Shown here piece after piece: positions 12,501 through 25,800 of a stretch of DNA of 64,000 bases. Position numbers and translations under genes: made by a program. Positions within the stretch are counted from its first letter, which is position 1; each line of letters opens with the position of its first letter. Source of the DNA: Pseudorasbora parva (lineage: Eukaryota; Chordata; Actinopteri; Cypriniformes; Gobionidae); assembly GCF_024679245.1 (NCBI RefSeq), contig NC_090180.1, positions 9,568,007 through 9,632,006 on the forward strand, given 5' to 3'. The notes below the pieces were generated by a model, which saw only the letters and a program-made list of their open reading frames with translations, had not been told where the DNA came from and did not search any database.

Positions 12501-15500
12501 TATTAATCTGATACCTGGAAACGGTTATGCATGATGTCAGACTTAAAGGGTTAGTTTACCTGAAAATGAAATTCTGTCAATAATTACTTGAACTAATGTC
12601 TAGGGCTGCATGATTAATTGTATTTTAATCGTGATAACGATATCTGCTTCCGTCGATTGATTTCAAATAATCGTCACGATATTGGCCTGCTCATTATTTA
12701 TCTTTAAAATGTTTTTTCTATGGGGTTTGCGTTGAAAACGAGCCTCCACTAGCAGTCATGCTTGTGGTTGCCAGATGCAAAGAGATTAAATCCCCCCAAA
12801 GAGAGCTTTTCTCCTTCAAAGGATGATATTTCTTCCTGCCGATTATCTGAAAACAAACACATGCACTTGAGTTTAAAGTGTCATACAGCCAGTCTTTGTT
12901 TCTTCACAAGACACTTGATCTATTTGTGTGACTAAATCTGCCATGATCAAACCTTCAGCGAAGAATTTCAACAAATACACGTACGGATCTCCTTACTGTT
13001 TGCAGAATAAACACCTTTGCAACCGATGTGACTATTCAATCGGGAAAAGGATCCTAATTTAGAATTATTGGAAATAATATTACGAGTTTTGCCGTTTTAT
13101 CTTTTTAAGTTCTTAAAGGTTTTAGCAGTTTTCATAATGTGAATCAGTTGAAAATGATATTACCACTGGTAGGCTAAGTTCTAAAACGCAACATGAAAAT
13201 GTGAAAAAAGTTTAACGTGGCTTAATTAACAAAGACAGTGTTATTAACTAACCATACGTAGTGAACACCATAATAAAGCATACTATGTACAGAAAAGCAG
13301 ATGAGCTCTGAATAGGAATGCAATGTGTTTAATTGACATTTTCCTCCCGTAAAGAAAATGCTCAACGTGGCTTAAGGTAGGCTACAGTGACATTAAAAGA
13401 CCAAACTTAGTAAACATTAAATACTTATAAAGCATACTACAGAATTTGATCTTTTAATATCACTAGTAGGCTAAATTAAGTGACGTTAAGCTTTTTCTTT
13501 ATAAACTGTTCAACTGTTTTGCTGTACAGTAGCCTATGGTTTATGGTTTATGAGTTTGGACTTTTAATATCACTGTCAGTGCATTAAGCCACATTAAGCA
13601 TTTTCACGTTAAGCGTTTTAGAATGTCCCACAACATTACCCTTTGTGACAAAATAATCGTGATAATGATTTTGAGCAAAATAATCGTGATTATCATTTTC
13701 CCCATTATCGTGCAGCCCTACTAATGTCATTCGACACCTGTAAGATCTCCGTTCAACTTTAAAACACAAATGAAGATATTTTTGTTGAAATCCGATGGCT
13801 CAAAAAGGCCTTCATTGACACCAATGTCATTTCCTCTCTCAAGACCCCTGCAAGGCACTAAAAACGTTGTTACAAAGCCCATTTCACTACAGTGGTTCTA
13901 CGCTAATTTTATGAAGCGACAAGAATAGTTTTTTTTCCCCGCACAAAAACTAAATGACGCCTTGTATAGTGATGGGCCAATTTCAAAACAAAGATTTGAA
14001 CGGTTATGAATCAGTGTGTCAATTCAGGATTTGGATCAGCAATGTCACGTGATTTCAGCAGTTTGGCAGTTTTACACGCGGTCCGAATCATTAATCGATA
14101 TGCTGATTCATAATGGTTCGAAACTTTGTTTAGAAATCGGCTCATTTCGGGGTTTTTTGAGCACAAACTATTTTCGTTGCTTCATAAAATTATTGTAGAA
14201 CCACTGTAGTGAGATGGGCTTTGTAACGACGTCTTTAGTGCCTTTTATGTGTCTTGAGAGAGGAAATGACATTGGTGTCAATGAAGGCCTTTCTGAGCCA
14301 TCGGATTTCAACAAAAATATCTTCATTTATGTTCCGAAGATGAACGGAGGTCTTACGGCTGTTGAACGACATTAGGTTAAGTAATTAATGACCAAATTTA
14401 CATTTTTGGGTGAGCTAACCCTTTAACCGACTACTATCTTATTTGTCATTAATCTTCTAAATTTTCTTTCCTGCAGTTTGAATTACATAAGCGTTGTTTA
14501 TTTTACATTTAACAAAAATGCTTTTGTGAAAACTGTGTGATATGACTTGTAACATGCAATTTGAGACTTTTCTTCATTTTATTTTCAATGCAGGAAACCC
14601 GCTTGGGAAAGCTGATTAACGATGTAAGAAAGAAAACAAAGGATGAGGACCTTGCCAAACGTGCCAAGAAACTCCTGCGGAACTGGCAGAAGCTGATCGA
14701 GCCCGGCCAAAGTGACACTCCAGTGAGAGGAGTGCCAAACGTCCCGAGCTCTGCCAATGGAGGTGCTCACCCCTGCCGGACAGACACACCTCCAGCGGTC
14801 CCCCCTCCGAGCAAGGTTGCTCCTGAGCTCAAAACCAGGAATGACATCCATAACACGTACTCCCCAAAGGCGGAGAAATCCAGCAGCAGAAAGCGGCGGG
14901 GGGAGCAAAGGGATAGTCCGCATCTGCCGGCCAAAATGACAAAAACGTCACTTTACGAGCCAATGTATTCCTCTCCCCCGCCATCAAATGGAATTAGGGG
15001 GAGTCCCGACGTACTCCCAGAGAAAGATGATGATGCGGCGGCGTCTGACAGGATCCGCCCGGACCACCTAGAGAATGACAGGCACAACAAAATCCCTGTC
15101 AATGCTGTTAAGCCTCATCCAAGCTCTCCAGGGCTTACCAAACTACCTAGCACTTCCTCCTTACTCAAAACATCAGTGTTACAGCAGCATGCGAGAATGG
15201 ACGGAGGCGGGCAGAATCAACCCAAAAGCCCTCGGTACTCCTCGAGTCCGCGCAGCATAACGCACGAGATGATGGCCAAGAGGTCTTCGACATATGCACC
15301 AAAAGGGACTCTCTCGAGCCCGTCTCAGAATTCTGCCCAAGTGCCCTCTCCTTTGCCCACACTGCAGCCTTTAACGTCACCGGCCCAGGTGTGCATTGGC
15401 GACGGTCCTTCATCTGTGGGGCTGGAAGGCTCCATGCATTTGCACAGATTGTCGGATAGAGTCTCCCAGCCCCCGCACAGCACTGCAACACTGGAGCCGC

Positions 15501-16225
15501 TCTCTGGCTCCCCGCTCACCACACACAGCTTGGAGGGCGCTGAGACCAAGGGTGAGCGGGAGGGAGTGGCCTCCAACTTGGAGGGCAAAAAGAGGAAGAA
15601 ATACAGACCCAGAGACTACACAGTAAATCTTCAGGGGCAGTCCTCAGAGGACAGGACCAAACCTGTGCGGTTAAAAGAGCGTAGGTTGACATTCGACCCG
15701 GTGACCGGACAGATTAAACCCCTCACTCCGAAGGAATCCCACCATGAGGAAGAGTGCCAAGGCCCACCGATTGTAACGCCCTCGGTGAGGATTGAGGTGC
15801 CGCAGCAGAAGACCCCTACGTCGGTCCCCAACCCCTTTCAGCAGACGAACTGGAAAGAACTATCCAGAAACGAAATCATTCAATCGTACCTTAACCTTCA
15901 GAGCAATGTTCTCACATCCTCTGGAGCACAGACCCACGGGGCACACTTTTTCATGACTGAATATTTGAAACGAGAGGAGCACGATGTCAAAGAGCCCCGT
16001 AAAATGCACGTTTTAGTACAGAGCAATTCTCCGAAAGAACTACCCGGGGTGTCTCGGGACGTAACGAGTGAGGACCTTCTCAGAATACACAACGAACACT
16101 GGCCAGGGGTGAACGGTTGCTATGACACCAAGGGAGCCTGGTTCGATTGGACAGAGTGCGTATCGTTGGATCCTCACGGCGATGAGAGTAAATTGAACAT
16201 CTTGCCATACGTTTGCCTAGACTGA
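9595..16225 (+). CDS. med26: Mediator complex subunit 26
   Basis: Complete three-exon gene. Exon 1 is 9595-9666 (MTTASATPQQMRDRL, donor AAT|GTGAGT). Exon 2 is 12081-12155 (ICNMVAVLDVITNLEKYP, donor GAG|GTTGGT). Exon 3 is 14594-16225 (acceptor gcag). The joined protein is 592 aa, close to the roughly 600 aa of mammalian MED26. Residues about 10-85 form a TFIIS N-terminal (LW) domain, ending AKKLLRNWQKLIEPG. Residues about 100-450 are long, Ser/Pro-rich and low in order. Conserved blocks follow: KRKKYRPRDYTVNLQG, then NPFQQTNWKELSRNEIIQS. The C-terminus is FDWTECVSLDPHGDESKLN through ILPYVCLD, the core-Mediator binding part. In the nucleus MED26 links Mediator to elongation factors. AATAAA signals at 16588 and 17299 are candidate polyadenylation sites. 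Confidence in identity is very high. Confidence 0.97.
9667..12080 (+). other. med26 intron 1
   Basis: A 2.4-kb intron bounded by GTGAGT and a pyrimidine-rich acceptor (ctccctggacag). It carries one repeat candidate at 11382-11929. Nothing else coding was seen. Confidence 0.85.
11382..11929. mobile_element. Probable non-autonomous DNA element
   Basis: The left end (gtgtagactcctctagactg) and right end (gcgtctagatttctaggcta, then ctacac) are imperfect inverse copies sharing GTGTAG and TCTAGAC. The interior is more GC-rich than the intron around it and has no transposase. I recognise the text as repetitive in cyprinids but cannot name the family. Confidence 0.45.
12544..14426. mobile_element. 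Long inverted-repeat element, interrupted by a hAT
   Basis: The left end aaagggttagtttacctgaa and the right end gggtgagctaaccctttaa are inverse copies. The arms match further in: gaaatccgatggctcaaaaa near 13788 pairs with the inverse of gagccatcggatttcaac near 14295. Without the nested hAT the element is about 750 bp. It lies wholly within med26 intron 2 and has no coding sequence. Confidence 0.8.
12601..13720. mobile_element. hAT-type element with perfect 8-bp TSD
   Basis: Begins TAGGGCTGCATGATTAAT and ends ATTATCGTGCAGCCCTA, imperfect inverse termini typical of hAT elements. It is flanked by a perfect 8-bp duplication CTAATGTC (12593-12600 and 13721-13728). At 1120 bp without a transposase frame it is non-autonomous. 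It is inserted in the older inverted-repeat element around it. Confidence 0.88.
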
Positions 16226-19085
16226 GAGAACAGGGCTTGGAAAAGTTTTCAATGTTCCCACTGTGAGTCTGAAGGGGGTCGAACCGTCTCTCCTTGTCGC
16301 TCTGTACTAGGTTCATCTTACAGGTGTAGTGAATGAACCAACAGCGGTTGTTCCGAGTTCGGTTTTCCATAAGAAGGAGATGAAAAAATGTCCTGTTTGT
16401 AATGTGCTGCTACCAACAAGAATTTGCAAACAAGGGTTGTATATAATGGCTCGCAGGGATTTAACTGGGCCAGTTCTTGCACAATGTGTGAATAGGAGGG
16501 TCCGAGCAAGCATTGAGCAGTACAGATATGTTTGAAAGCAAGTCGAGAACATTTTTTGGCAGTTACAAAAAGCTTTATGTGACAAAGAATAAATTATAAA
16601 ATTTCTTATGTATGCATCTATTTATTTGACCACGTTTTCCTTTTTTTTTTTTTCTAGCAGAAGGTTATCCACTAAGATGTGCAGATATGTTTGAGGCTTT
16701 TCTGTTTGCATCACACATTTGTCCCCCTTGTTTGTACACGAGGCATATATAAATACATTTTTCCCTCAGCGGCTCTCGCGTACATGTGCTAACGGCAGTA
16801 GATACCAACATTCCATTCTGAAATGAACATTTCTCGCTTAATTTCTTTCTCGATTTATCTAATATACGTGATTTTCATATGAGAGAAAAGCAATCTATTT
16901 TTAGATGTTAAATAAAATAATATTTTAAACAAATCTGTTTGCCTAGATAATTGTAAAAAGAAAAAATGGATAAATATGTCGAAAAAGAGAGAAGTATTCA
17001 TGTGCTAGAAGAGAACGCAGTGAATGGCCACAGAGGGTGCTACTTTTCATCTTCATACTGTGAGGACAGGAAAGCAGGAAAATGTTAATATGCTGGAAAT
17101 ATACTCGTTACCATTCCTTTAGATATTGTTTGCCTTACTGAAACCATTCAACAATGACTTTATTTAAAGAGCCTTAGTGAATGTATGGCATTTAGACTTT
17201 CGTTTAGGTGGTACAGAAGAAACACCTCTAGGCATCTGCCATATGGTCTTTTTTTTTTTTTTTTTTCTCAAATGGACGCATTGTGCTATAAATGTGTCAA
17301 TAAATATGCACGTTATCCTGCTTGTCTGTACATAGTTCTTGCAATCCATGTAAAACCTTTCTAAGTCTTCATTTTTTTTTGTGCGTGTGTGTGAATGTAA
17401 TTAATTTGGGAGGAAACGGAGCATTTTGAATGAAAGACCCAATCATTTGTGTTGCTGTTCACAGGAATATATAGACCTAGATGAATAGGTTGTGGTCCTA
17501 TTATTCATTCAGTGTTTTCAGTTTGACATTATTGATCTAGCTTCTTTTTTTTTTTTTTTTTTTAGTTTTTTTTCCCAGTTTTTTTTTTTTTTTTTAAATG
17601 CCTTGCCATTTGTTTTGAAGAGAAGTCTTGTGAAGGGGGTGAAACCTATTTGCTGCCGACTTGCAAACACTGTGTGCTCTGCTACCTTCGTCCTACCAAT
17701 GTGCCTTTGATGTAAAAAGTTTGGAAAGGCTTCCGCTAGCTTCTCTTGGTTTCAAAAAGTACAGCATTTGTTTTCTTCAAACCATGTCAGATATTCCAGG
17801 GATATACATTGTTTCTGAAGCAAAGGCCATCTAAGAGCTCAATACTTGGTTAGGGTATTGCAAATATAATTTGCAATTTAAAACTAGAGGAGAGACTTCT
17901 TTGATCATTTTTGATCAGTATATTTGTTCAGTGTTTAACATCACTCGTTTGTTCGAAAAAATAAAATAATCAAAACTCTTTGCATCATGGTACCCTTTCT
18001 TCCATCAAGGTTATCTGTCCTAAACCTACATGATTCACGTGTTTATGACAGTTCTATTTTTTAATGTTTTATGTTCCTTTTCAGGAGACCATTTAGTTCT
18101 TAATGAATCAGAGTGTGCATCAAAATGAGTTTTTCAAATGCACTTGTTGTATTCTGCTTGCTTGATTTGTCATGGAAACCCCCTTTAACTGAAGCTAACC
18201 AAAAGAGGTTGCAGTATGGGCGTTATCGACCTAGTCTTAAATACATTTCATTAACTCGCCCTCATGCTTTCCTACACCTGTATGGTTTACTTATTTCTGT
18301 TGGATCTAATAGAATATTTTGAAGAATGTTTTAGCTTATATATTTTCTTTAGTCGATGTGGTTCAAATCTTAAAACATGTTTTTAAGGTGGAACTTTTTT
18401 GACCTTGGGTCCAGCATTTTTGGAATGGCATATTTTAAACACGTTTTATTTTACTTTATTTCGATATTTGATGCTTGCGACGTTTGCAGCGTTGTAAAAA
18501 CAGCGCTCCAGTTAGTTGTTAAAAAACTTGTCTCTAGACCTGGCCTTTTTTTCATTTTGTTGCGTTTTTTAAACGCTGGACCATTCTAATAACTTTCAAA
18601 ACTATTTTTTTTTCTGCATTCTGATGAACAGTACAGCCAAACAGAAACCTGAAAGGCAGACATTATCGACCCTTGGTGTGGACACCAATATAATTATCGC
18701 TGGTATAATTATAGTTGTTCTTAGTGTGAATAGTCCTTTAGTCACCATTTCATGCTGGGAACTGGATTAAAATTAAGTAAATGGAATTTACATTTTTGGG
18801 TGAGCTATCCTTTTAATAAGCTGCCTTCACACTGTCTAAAGACACATGATAACTGTATGTCTCTTTATAGTTTTAGAAAATTGACTCACTATTTCATTAT
18901 TTTTTATTTGGAAGGAATTATTACACTAAAATGTGCTTCAGAACATGCTCAAAATCATGTGATTGCTACATGTATTACTTGTTAGTACGATGACATATTC
19001 TGCATTGCTTCCTCAGCATTACAGAGAATATTTCGTGAATGTTAGTGACATCATTCAGTAGCCTGCAGTATTCCCAGAGGTGAAT
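16226..19085 (+). other. med26 3'UTR and med26-cnn2 intergenic region
   Basis: AT-rich with several T-runs (16641-16653, 17249-17266, 17546-17595). AATAAA at 16588 and 17299 suit a med26 3' end. A decayed end of an inverted-repeat element (catttttgggtgagctatcc) lies near 18792. No exon was found. Confidence 0.6.
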
Positions 19086-19182
19086 CATTCCTCGGCTACC
19101 GCGAGTCTGGAATACCAGGATGGACACAGGGATACGGATACTCCCATTATAAAGGAATTTGGCACTTTAGTGCCATATATGG
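19086..19182 (+). promoter_or_regulatory. cnn2 promoter: MCAT and perfect CArG box
   Basis: CATTCCT (19086-19092) is a TEAD-type MCAT motif. CCATATATGG (19173-19182) is a perfect CArG box, the binding site of SRF, 213 bp before the cnn2 start codon. Calponins are known SRF/myocardin-linked cytoskeletal genes, so the placement fits. Binding itself is inferred. Confidence 0.6.
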
Positions 19183-19395
19183 AGTTTTTTATATCAATCA
19201 CGGCCAAGAATGGGGGAAATGGGCGTGGTCCGCACTGAGCGGGTGCTATCATTGGTTGCGAGGTAACAGGGGAAGTTCTGGATCTACATACGCCAAAATA
19301 GTAAAGGAGACAAAACTCTCACACTTTACCGAAGTCTTGAATCTTCACTTCCCCACAATCTGTTTTTGAAACAACTTCTGCTCTTATTGTTGGCA

Positions 19396-22300
19396 ATGGC
19401 TTCGCAGTTTAACAGAGGTCCAGCATACGGGTTTTCAGCGGAAGTGAAGAGCAAGGTACGTGGAATATTTTTTTAAACTATTTCTGACCCGTCGTTTAAA
19501 CGTAGACATATTTTATTTGGCATATTTTTTCTCATATGCAAGGGAAATCTCCGTCTCATTCTGAGTGAATCCAAAATGTATCAACAAATGTTTCGCAAAC
19601 TTCCTGTTTCGTTAACATGTAACACACGTGTCAGCTACGATACAAGGTTATCAATTGCTTCATGTAATGCATATTGAATGATGCTATCTACTCACAACTA
19701 GCTGTAAAGTGACAGTAAGGAAAACGCAAAAGTGACTGAAACTGAAAAGAAAGTTTTCAAGAAGTTCTTGGGGCGTTGCCTCCAGTCCTCAAATATGTCA
19801 TTGTAGTCTGGGCCTGCATAAAGCTGCTGCTGATTCACATTCCTCCTCTTCAGATTTGCTGATGTGTTTGTAACACTTATCGATTGGGTAATCCTGACAT
19901 TAACCATACAGCCAAATTAATGGGGACAGAAAGGCCGTCCATTTCTTTTATTTCTATACATAATCATATATTATGACTGACTCAACATTGTTTCATTATA
20001 CAATGTAGGGCATTGGGAAAAAAATATCATGTAGATCTTATTAAAATAATGAGCATGTAGCTGTATTATAGCCAGATTACATTTTGGTTATTAACCAATA
20101 TCACATTAATCTTTCCACTAGATTGCACAGAAGTATGATTCCCAGAAAGAAGAAGAATTACGAGTCTGGATTGAGGGCATCACTGGGCGGTCAATTGGAG
20201 ATGACTTCCAGAAAGGGTTAAAAAATGGTGTAATACTCTGCGAGTAAGTTTGCATTTATGTATGTTTATCGAACACCCTTTTTGTGTCCTTTTAAAGGCT
20301 ATTTCACAATATATCTTTGCATAATCGTGCTGTCTCAATCTTCCCTTAAAGGCTCATAAACAAACTTCAGCCAGGGTCTGTGAAGAAGATCAACCAGTCG
20401 TCCCAAAACTGGCATCAGGTGTGCTGACTTTGCTGACAAATGTTTTAGTAAAGCTGGAGATAAAATGTTCTGACATTGAACTGTTTTTTTTTTCTTTTCT
20501 TTTTTTGCAGACCATAGTTGTTTATTGTATTCACTTAATTCCAAATAACATTATCTCTTGTAGTAGAAATGAATGTCCAGCATGAAGGTTTGTTTCGTCT
20601 GTTCACATTCAGCTATTTTATTGTGTTGCAGCTAGAGAACCTCACCAACTTCATTAAAGCGATCACCACCTATGGGCTCAAACCTCACGATATTTTTGAG
20701 GCCAATGATCTGTTTGAGAATGGAAATATGACACAGGTTCAGACCACACTTCTGGCTCTTGCTGGCATGGTATGCTCAGTTGAATGATATAATTTCACAA
20801 GAGACCAGCCTAACTGTGATATTTCAGTCTGTAATTGTAGTTTCTCACTTTTTACAGGCTAAAACCAAGGGCATCCACTCAAATGTAGACATTGGAGTGA
20901 AGTATGCAGAGAGACAGGAGAGGGCATTCGATGAAGAGAAAATGAAGGCCGGGCAATGTGTCATTGGACTACAGGTATAACTGAACATTTTATACATTTC
21001 TGTCATTATCTTAAACTATCTGAATATAATTTATTCACAATCTGTAATACAAAACAAATTTGACTCAACCTGGAAAGTACCATGAAAATTGCAAATGTAT
21101 GTAACTCGCTTTTGTGTCTCTTTATAGATGGGAACAAATAAATGTGCAAGTCAAGCTGGAATGAATGCCTACGGTACCAGAAGACATCTGTATGATCCCA
21201 AATCACACATTCTGCCACCGATGGACCATTCAACCATCAGTCTTCAGATGGGCACTAACAAGGGTGCTAGCCAAGTGAGTACCACCTCCCATGATGTTGC
21301 TCATTTTCCCGTTCTGATCAATTGTTAACTAAAACAAAATCTATCAAAAGGATTTTGCTAATTGAAATAAAGCTTATTAAAATGATTATAAAGCTAATAA
21401 AAATTCCAAAAACACAAATGTACTAATACCTTAGGTGCCCCTATTAGGCTTTTTTGAATATTAACTTTCTTGCATTGTGAAATATGGCTGTTTGTGAATG
21501 TAAAAGGTCTGTAAAGTTTTAAAGATCAAAGTGTACAACAAATTAAGTTGTCTCCTAAAACAGGGTTTCTTGCAGGGCATTAAAGTCTTTAAAAATTCTG
21601 AAACTGGAATATCCTGATTTCATGGCCCCCAGAATATTTAGTTTTTTGAATATTTGAACATGCAATATATCAAAAAGAAAGAACAGACCCGCTGCTTTTA
21701 AACAAAAAACCCTGCTTTTATTCTAGATTAATGCATTCTTTTTTTTATCAACACTTCAATGTGGTAAGTTTAATAAAAAAAAGGAAACCTTTTGAGCAAA
21801 AAGCTGAGAAAATCGTGTTTTTGTCAAAGAATACATCTGGATCCTTTACCACTTCCTGGGTTGACATTCAATTCGAGAACATTAGCCTGTTTAGATTTCT
21901 GTTTAATGTTGATGATCACAATTTTTAATGTGCTTTGTTTGTTATAACTGTGAAAACACAGAAAGATGGAAATTTCCTTCAATGTAAAAAATCTTAAATT
22001 GGTATTTTCTGCTATGTTACATTTTAAAGCAAGGTCTTAAATCTGATTGAAAAAATTTTTTTAGCCTGTGTACCACAAAGTCTATGGAAGTAGCTGACCC
22101 ATACCTTTTTTTTTTACATAGAACACAGTGTGCCCTTCACCAGAGAGGAGTTGGGAGAGAGTAGGCGAATTTGAGAAGAATAAGAGTGAAAATGTAACTC
22201 TCGATAGTTTGAAGATGACTAACATATTTAGAATACTTTACCATTAGCAGGTTAAAATTGACAACATTGTGTGTGCTGTGTCAAAGAGGTATCTGCACAT

Positions 22301-22841
22301 TTAAACAACCGCAACACTGATGACAAGTATGAACGAGTGAAGGAGACGCGCTGAATAATAATGCACATTGACTCTCTGACAGTAGATGGTGTTTAAGTGA
22401 TGTATGTTTAAACCTATTGTAGGAGACCTCCCAAAGCTTTTAAAGTGGCATACTAGTGGTACTTTAAACTAAAATGAAAACTGAAAATAAATAAAATAAT
22501 ATTATTAAAAAATACTATAATGGCAAAAACAAATAATAAAAATGCTTCTGATCTGTTCCTTCTAGTCTGGTATGACAGCTCCAGGGACCCGCCGTGCCAT
22601 CTACGACCAGAAAATTGGCACTGACAAGTGTGACAACTCCACAATGTCTCTACAAATGGGCTACACTCAAGGTGCCAACCAGAGCGGGCAAAATTTCGGC
22701 CTTGGCCGTCAGATCTATGATGCCAAATACTGCCCCAAAAGTGCACCTGATGCAGGTGGAGAAGGAGCTGATGCTGTTGGGTACATAGATTATCAAGATG
22801 AGGGCTACCAGGGTTATCAGGATGACAATCAAGATTACTGA
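19396..22841 (+). CDS. cnn2: Calponin 2
   Basis: Complete seven-exon gene with GT-AG junctions in frame: 19396-19455, 20122-20243, 20352-20418, 20632-20769, 20858-20974, 21128-21274, 22566-22841. The product is 308 aa, close to mammalian calponin-2 (about 309). The N-terminus [20 protein letters not shown] is family-typical. A single calponin-homology domain spans about residues 28-130 ([39 protein letters not shown]). Three calponin repeats follow, beginning near residues 166, 206 and 245 ([52 protein letters not shown]). The tail is acidic and Tyr-rich ([11 protein letters not shown]). [14 protein letters not shown] and [12 protein letters not shown] favour calponin-2 over calponin-1 or -3. 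It binds actin and restrains actomyosin in the cytoplasm. AATAAA at 24094 suggests a 3'UTR of about 1.25 kb. Confidence 0.95.
21275..22565 (+). other. cnn2 intron 6
   Basis: The longest cnn2 intron, bounded by GTGAGT and a tctag acceptor. It is AT-rich; no gene or clear transposon was seen. Confidence 0.8.
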
Positions 22842-25800
22842 TTTGACCAATCGCAGGCTATGAGTCTAAATAAGAAGCTAAAGGGAAGTTAATACTTCCT
22901 TGCAAACAAAAGACCCAAAGCATGCCATTACACCACAACAGGCATGCCATCTGTCAGATAGTGATGAAAGTGACCAATATGAAACATATCAATTATTTTT
23001 TTAACTATATCATTGCTCTTTTTTATAAAACATGTTTTGTTCATTTGAAGCGAGAGCCCAACAAAACATAGTTAAGTGTTGTGGATTGATAAATCTTGTA
23101 TTTTATATGGTTCTTTTGTCATTTAATTGCACAACTTTATAATAATATTTAGTATTTGCTTAATTGTTAATTTAGTTAAATGTACATTTTATTTTTATTT
23201 GTTCAAAATGCTGATCTTAAATGCAAGTGTGACGGGGGTTATTGTAAAGTTACATTCACATGATCCCAAATAACGTTTTTTTCTTCTTTTTTTCGGTTCT
23301 AATCAAGCTTTTGTGAAGAAATTTGATATAAAGTATGGTCTAGAATGATCGTTATGTGAGCCTGATTCATTTATTGAATATAGAACATGCTCAGGGGTTT
23401 AAAATTACTTTACAAAATGCGTTTTCTTGGCAGTTGGGCATGTGAAGGTGAATTTTTTTGCTGTTACAGTTGAAAGATGCAAAGTTAAAATAGTAAGGGT
23501 TTAGATATCGTGAACATTTACTGGAGTTTTGCAATCCATTGTGTTAATTTAAGAGCTTATTTTCCCAGTAATATTTGTGTTTTTAGGCTGGAAATTGAGA
23601 ACAGATTCTTGATATGCACAAAAAGGAAGAGGTTATCTATCATTTCAGCAGCTTTTTTGAGTCATTTCTGATTTTGACATTCTAAATATTATACTTCCCC
23701 ACTTGATGTGAGGAGATGAATGTGGTTTTTATAATTCTTTACTGTTTTGCATACAATCTGTAACGTGTTTTAAAAAGTTCATCGTAGTATTAGGGTTTTA
23801 GTTTTCTCATCAAATATTTTACTGTTTGCAGAGCCAGAACAACTGGAGCATGTCTTGTTTTCTTTGGATTATAGTATTGTAAAAGGAAATTGAAGTATAA
23901 CATTATGAGCCTTGAACATTCCAAATTAGGAATTGGATTCCCTACTTTTATTCCACAGTATTTGTACTCATTCCAAATAACTTTTTGTCCCAAACATTGG
24001 AAAATGTAGGTCTTCTCAGAAAAAGTCACTTTTTTATTTTAAACCTTTCTCATGGAATATGATGGTTAGAAGGATGTAGTATACTGTGTTTATAATAAAA
24101 GATGATGAACAAGAGCTACTGTTGTCATGATTCACTTAAATTTATATTGAAACAATTGTAACAAAGATAGTATTTTATTTTCAGTCCTATACAACGAAGA
24201 TGCATATCTTTGAAATCAATTGCTTGCTTCAATGGAAATGCTGGATCCCTTAATCAATGATCCATTCGGTCAAATTATCATGCAAGCAGTGTTGATAATA
24301 AAGCTGATCTAATACGTCCTCAGACACAGCCTTGAAGGGGTGGATGTTTATAATTTAACTTTTTTTAACAGTTAGTGCGCTGTTTGAGCATAAACAACAA
24401 CTGCAAAGTTACGCGGCTCAAAGTTCAAAGCAAAGGGAGATATCTTTTATAGAAATATCTTTTTAAGAACTACATCAAATGGCTGATAGGGACTACACAA
24501 GTTTCCCCCCGGGTTTGTGAAATTACTATCCTTGAAATTTACATAAACCCCGCACCTGGGAACACGCAACAAAAGGGGTGAGATTTCCATGACAGAATAT
24601 GCTAATCAACGACTTAAAGTTAGTTAACTCCACTTCAGCTACATTAAATGTATCAACTAACTATTCAGAAATGTCTAGTTGCATTCTACATGTCACTTCT
24701 TGAGTCTCTCCATCATTGTCCAGCCCGGGTTTGAACAAAAGGCTGAAGTTTCACTGCCTGTCTGCATGAGGTTATCACAGCTGCTAACTGGAGTTCTTGA
24801 AGCTCCGCCCTGTAGGCACGAGCTCATTTGGATTTAAATGGACACAAAAGGCACGTTTTTGCTCTCAAAAAGTGACAATTTTAACATTGTATAAAAAAGA
24901 TCTGTGAGTGTAAAGTAAATGTACTTTTTATTCCAATAAATTTGTGTTAAGTAGGCTACTGCAATTAAAAATTATATTTTGCATTGCAGCAGTTTATTTC
25001 TGGTATAAAGAAGCAATATCGACATGGGCAAGGGCATTGAAGGTACTATATCTTGTGCGTTTTGCCTTTACTCTCCCAAACATGTCAATAATTTACATGA
25101 ATGCGAGTGCATTAGAGTTGATGGAGTTGATGAATGGCAAGTGTTTGATTGATGAGATGAGGACATGACAGGCCGCCGGTGATAAGGCTCAAGGCTGAAA
25201 CCAGCACATCCAGTGCTAGAAGGCTTGACTATTTAAATTTATTTAACATTATTTTATTTATCCGCTATATTGGCGAGACCTTTTTGAAGGATATTGGTTT
25301 ACGACCTTTTTGTGCACTTGAGCTTATCTAAGACTTGAGTATGTTTTGAGAGGCTGTGTTGACCTTGATTTATTGCAATATTGAGATGTTCAGTTTTATT
25401 TTGATTTTAGAAAATAAAAATGATTTCTCAGTTCTCATCTTACAAATCGATTGTTTCCTATTTTCACCGATATGTCTCTCGTGTGTCAATGACACCGTTG
25501 AGCCTATTGTGAGTAGCCTACAATACTTAGTAGGCCTAGCATACTGGTACTTCAATATCAATTGTATTGGTATTGGTGACTTGCAATGGAGCCTTTTTCG
25601 CTGTATGGTTTTTAGGTACTTTTTACACCTCTGTCCTTTCTATGCCCTCAACAAATGCGAACACATTGCCAATGAAAGACGAACCAATCAGGGTATGAAT
25701 GGTGCGGGGCGACAGGTGCAGCCCCGCCCCGATCTGCAGGTTGCAGCCTATAAATCCTTCTCGAGGAAAAGGGGACTCGAAGCTGTCGAAAAATGACTCA

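Noticed and set aside
14561..14593. ATG-started extension of the large med26 exon
   Set aside because: It is intron sequence before the acceptor at 14592-14593; exons 1 and 2 supply the true N-terminus.
14585..16092. Several minus-strand frames opposite med26
   Set aside because: Shadows of a GC-rich coding exon; no family motifs.
25356..25796. 146-codon frame in the cnn2-angptl4 spacer
   Set aside because: No recognisable domain or splice context; it ends across a promoter-like patch and is probably chance.
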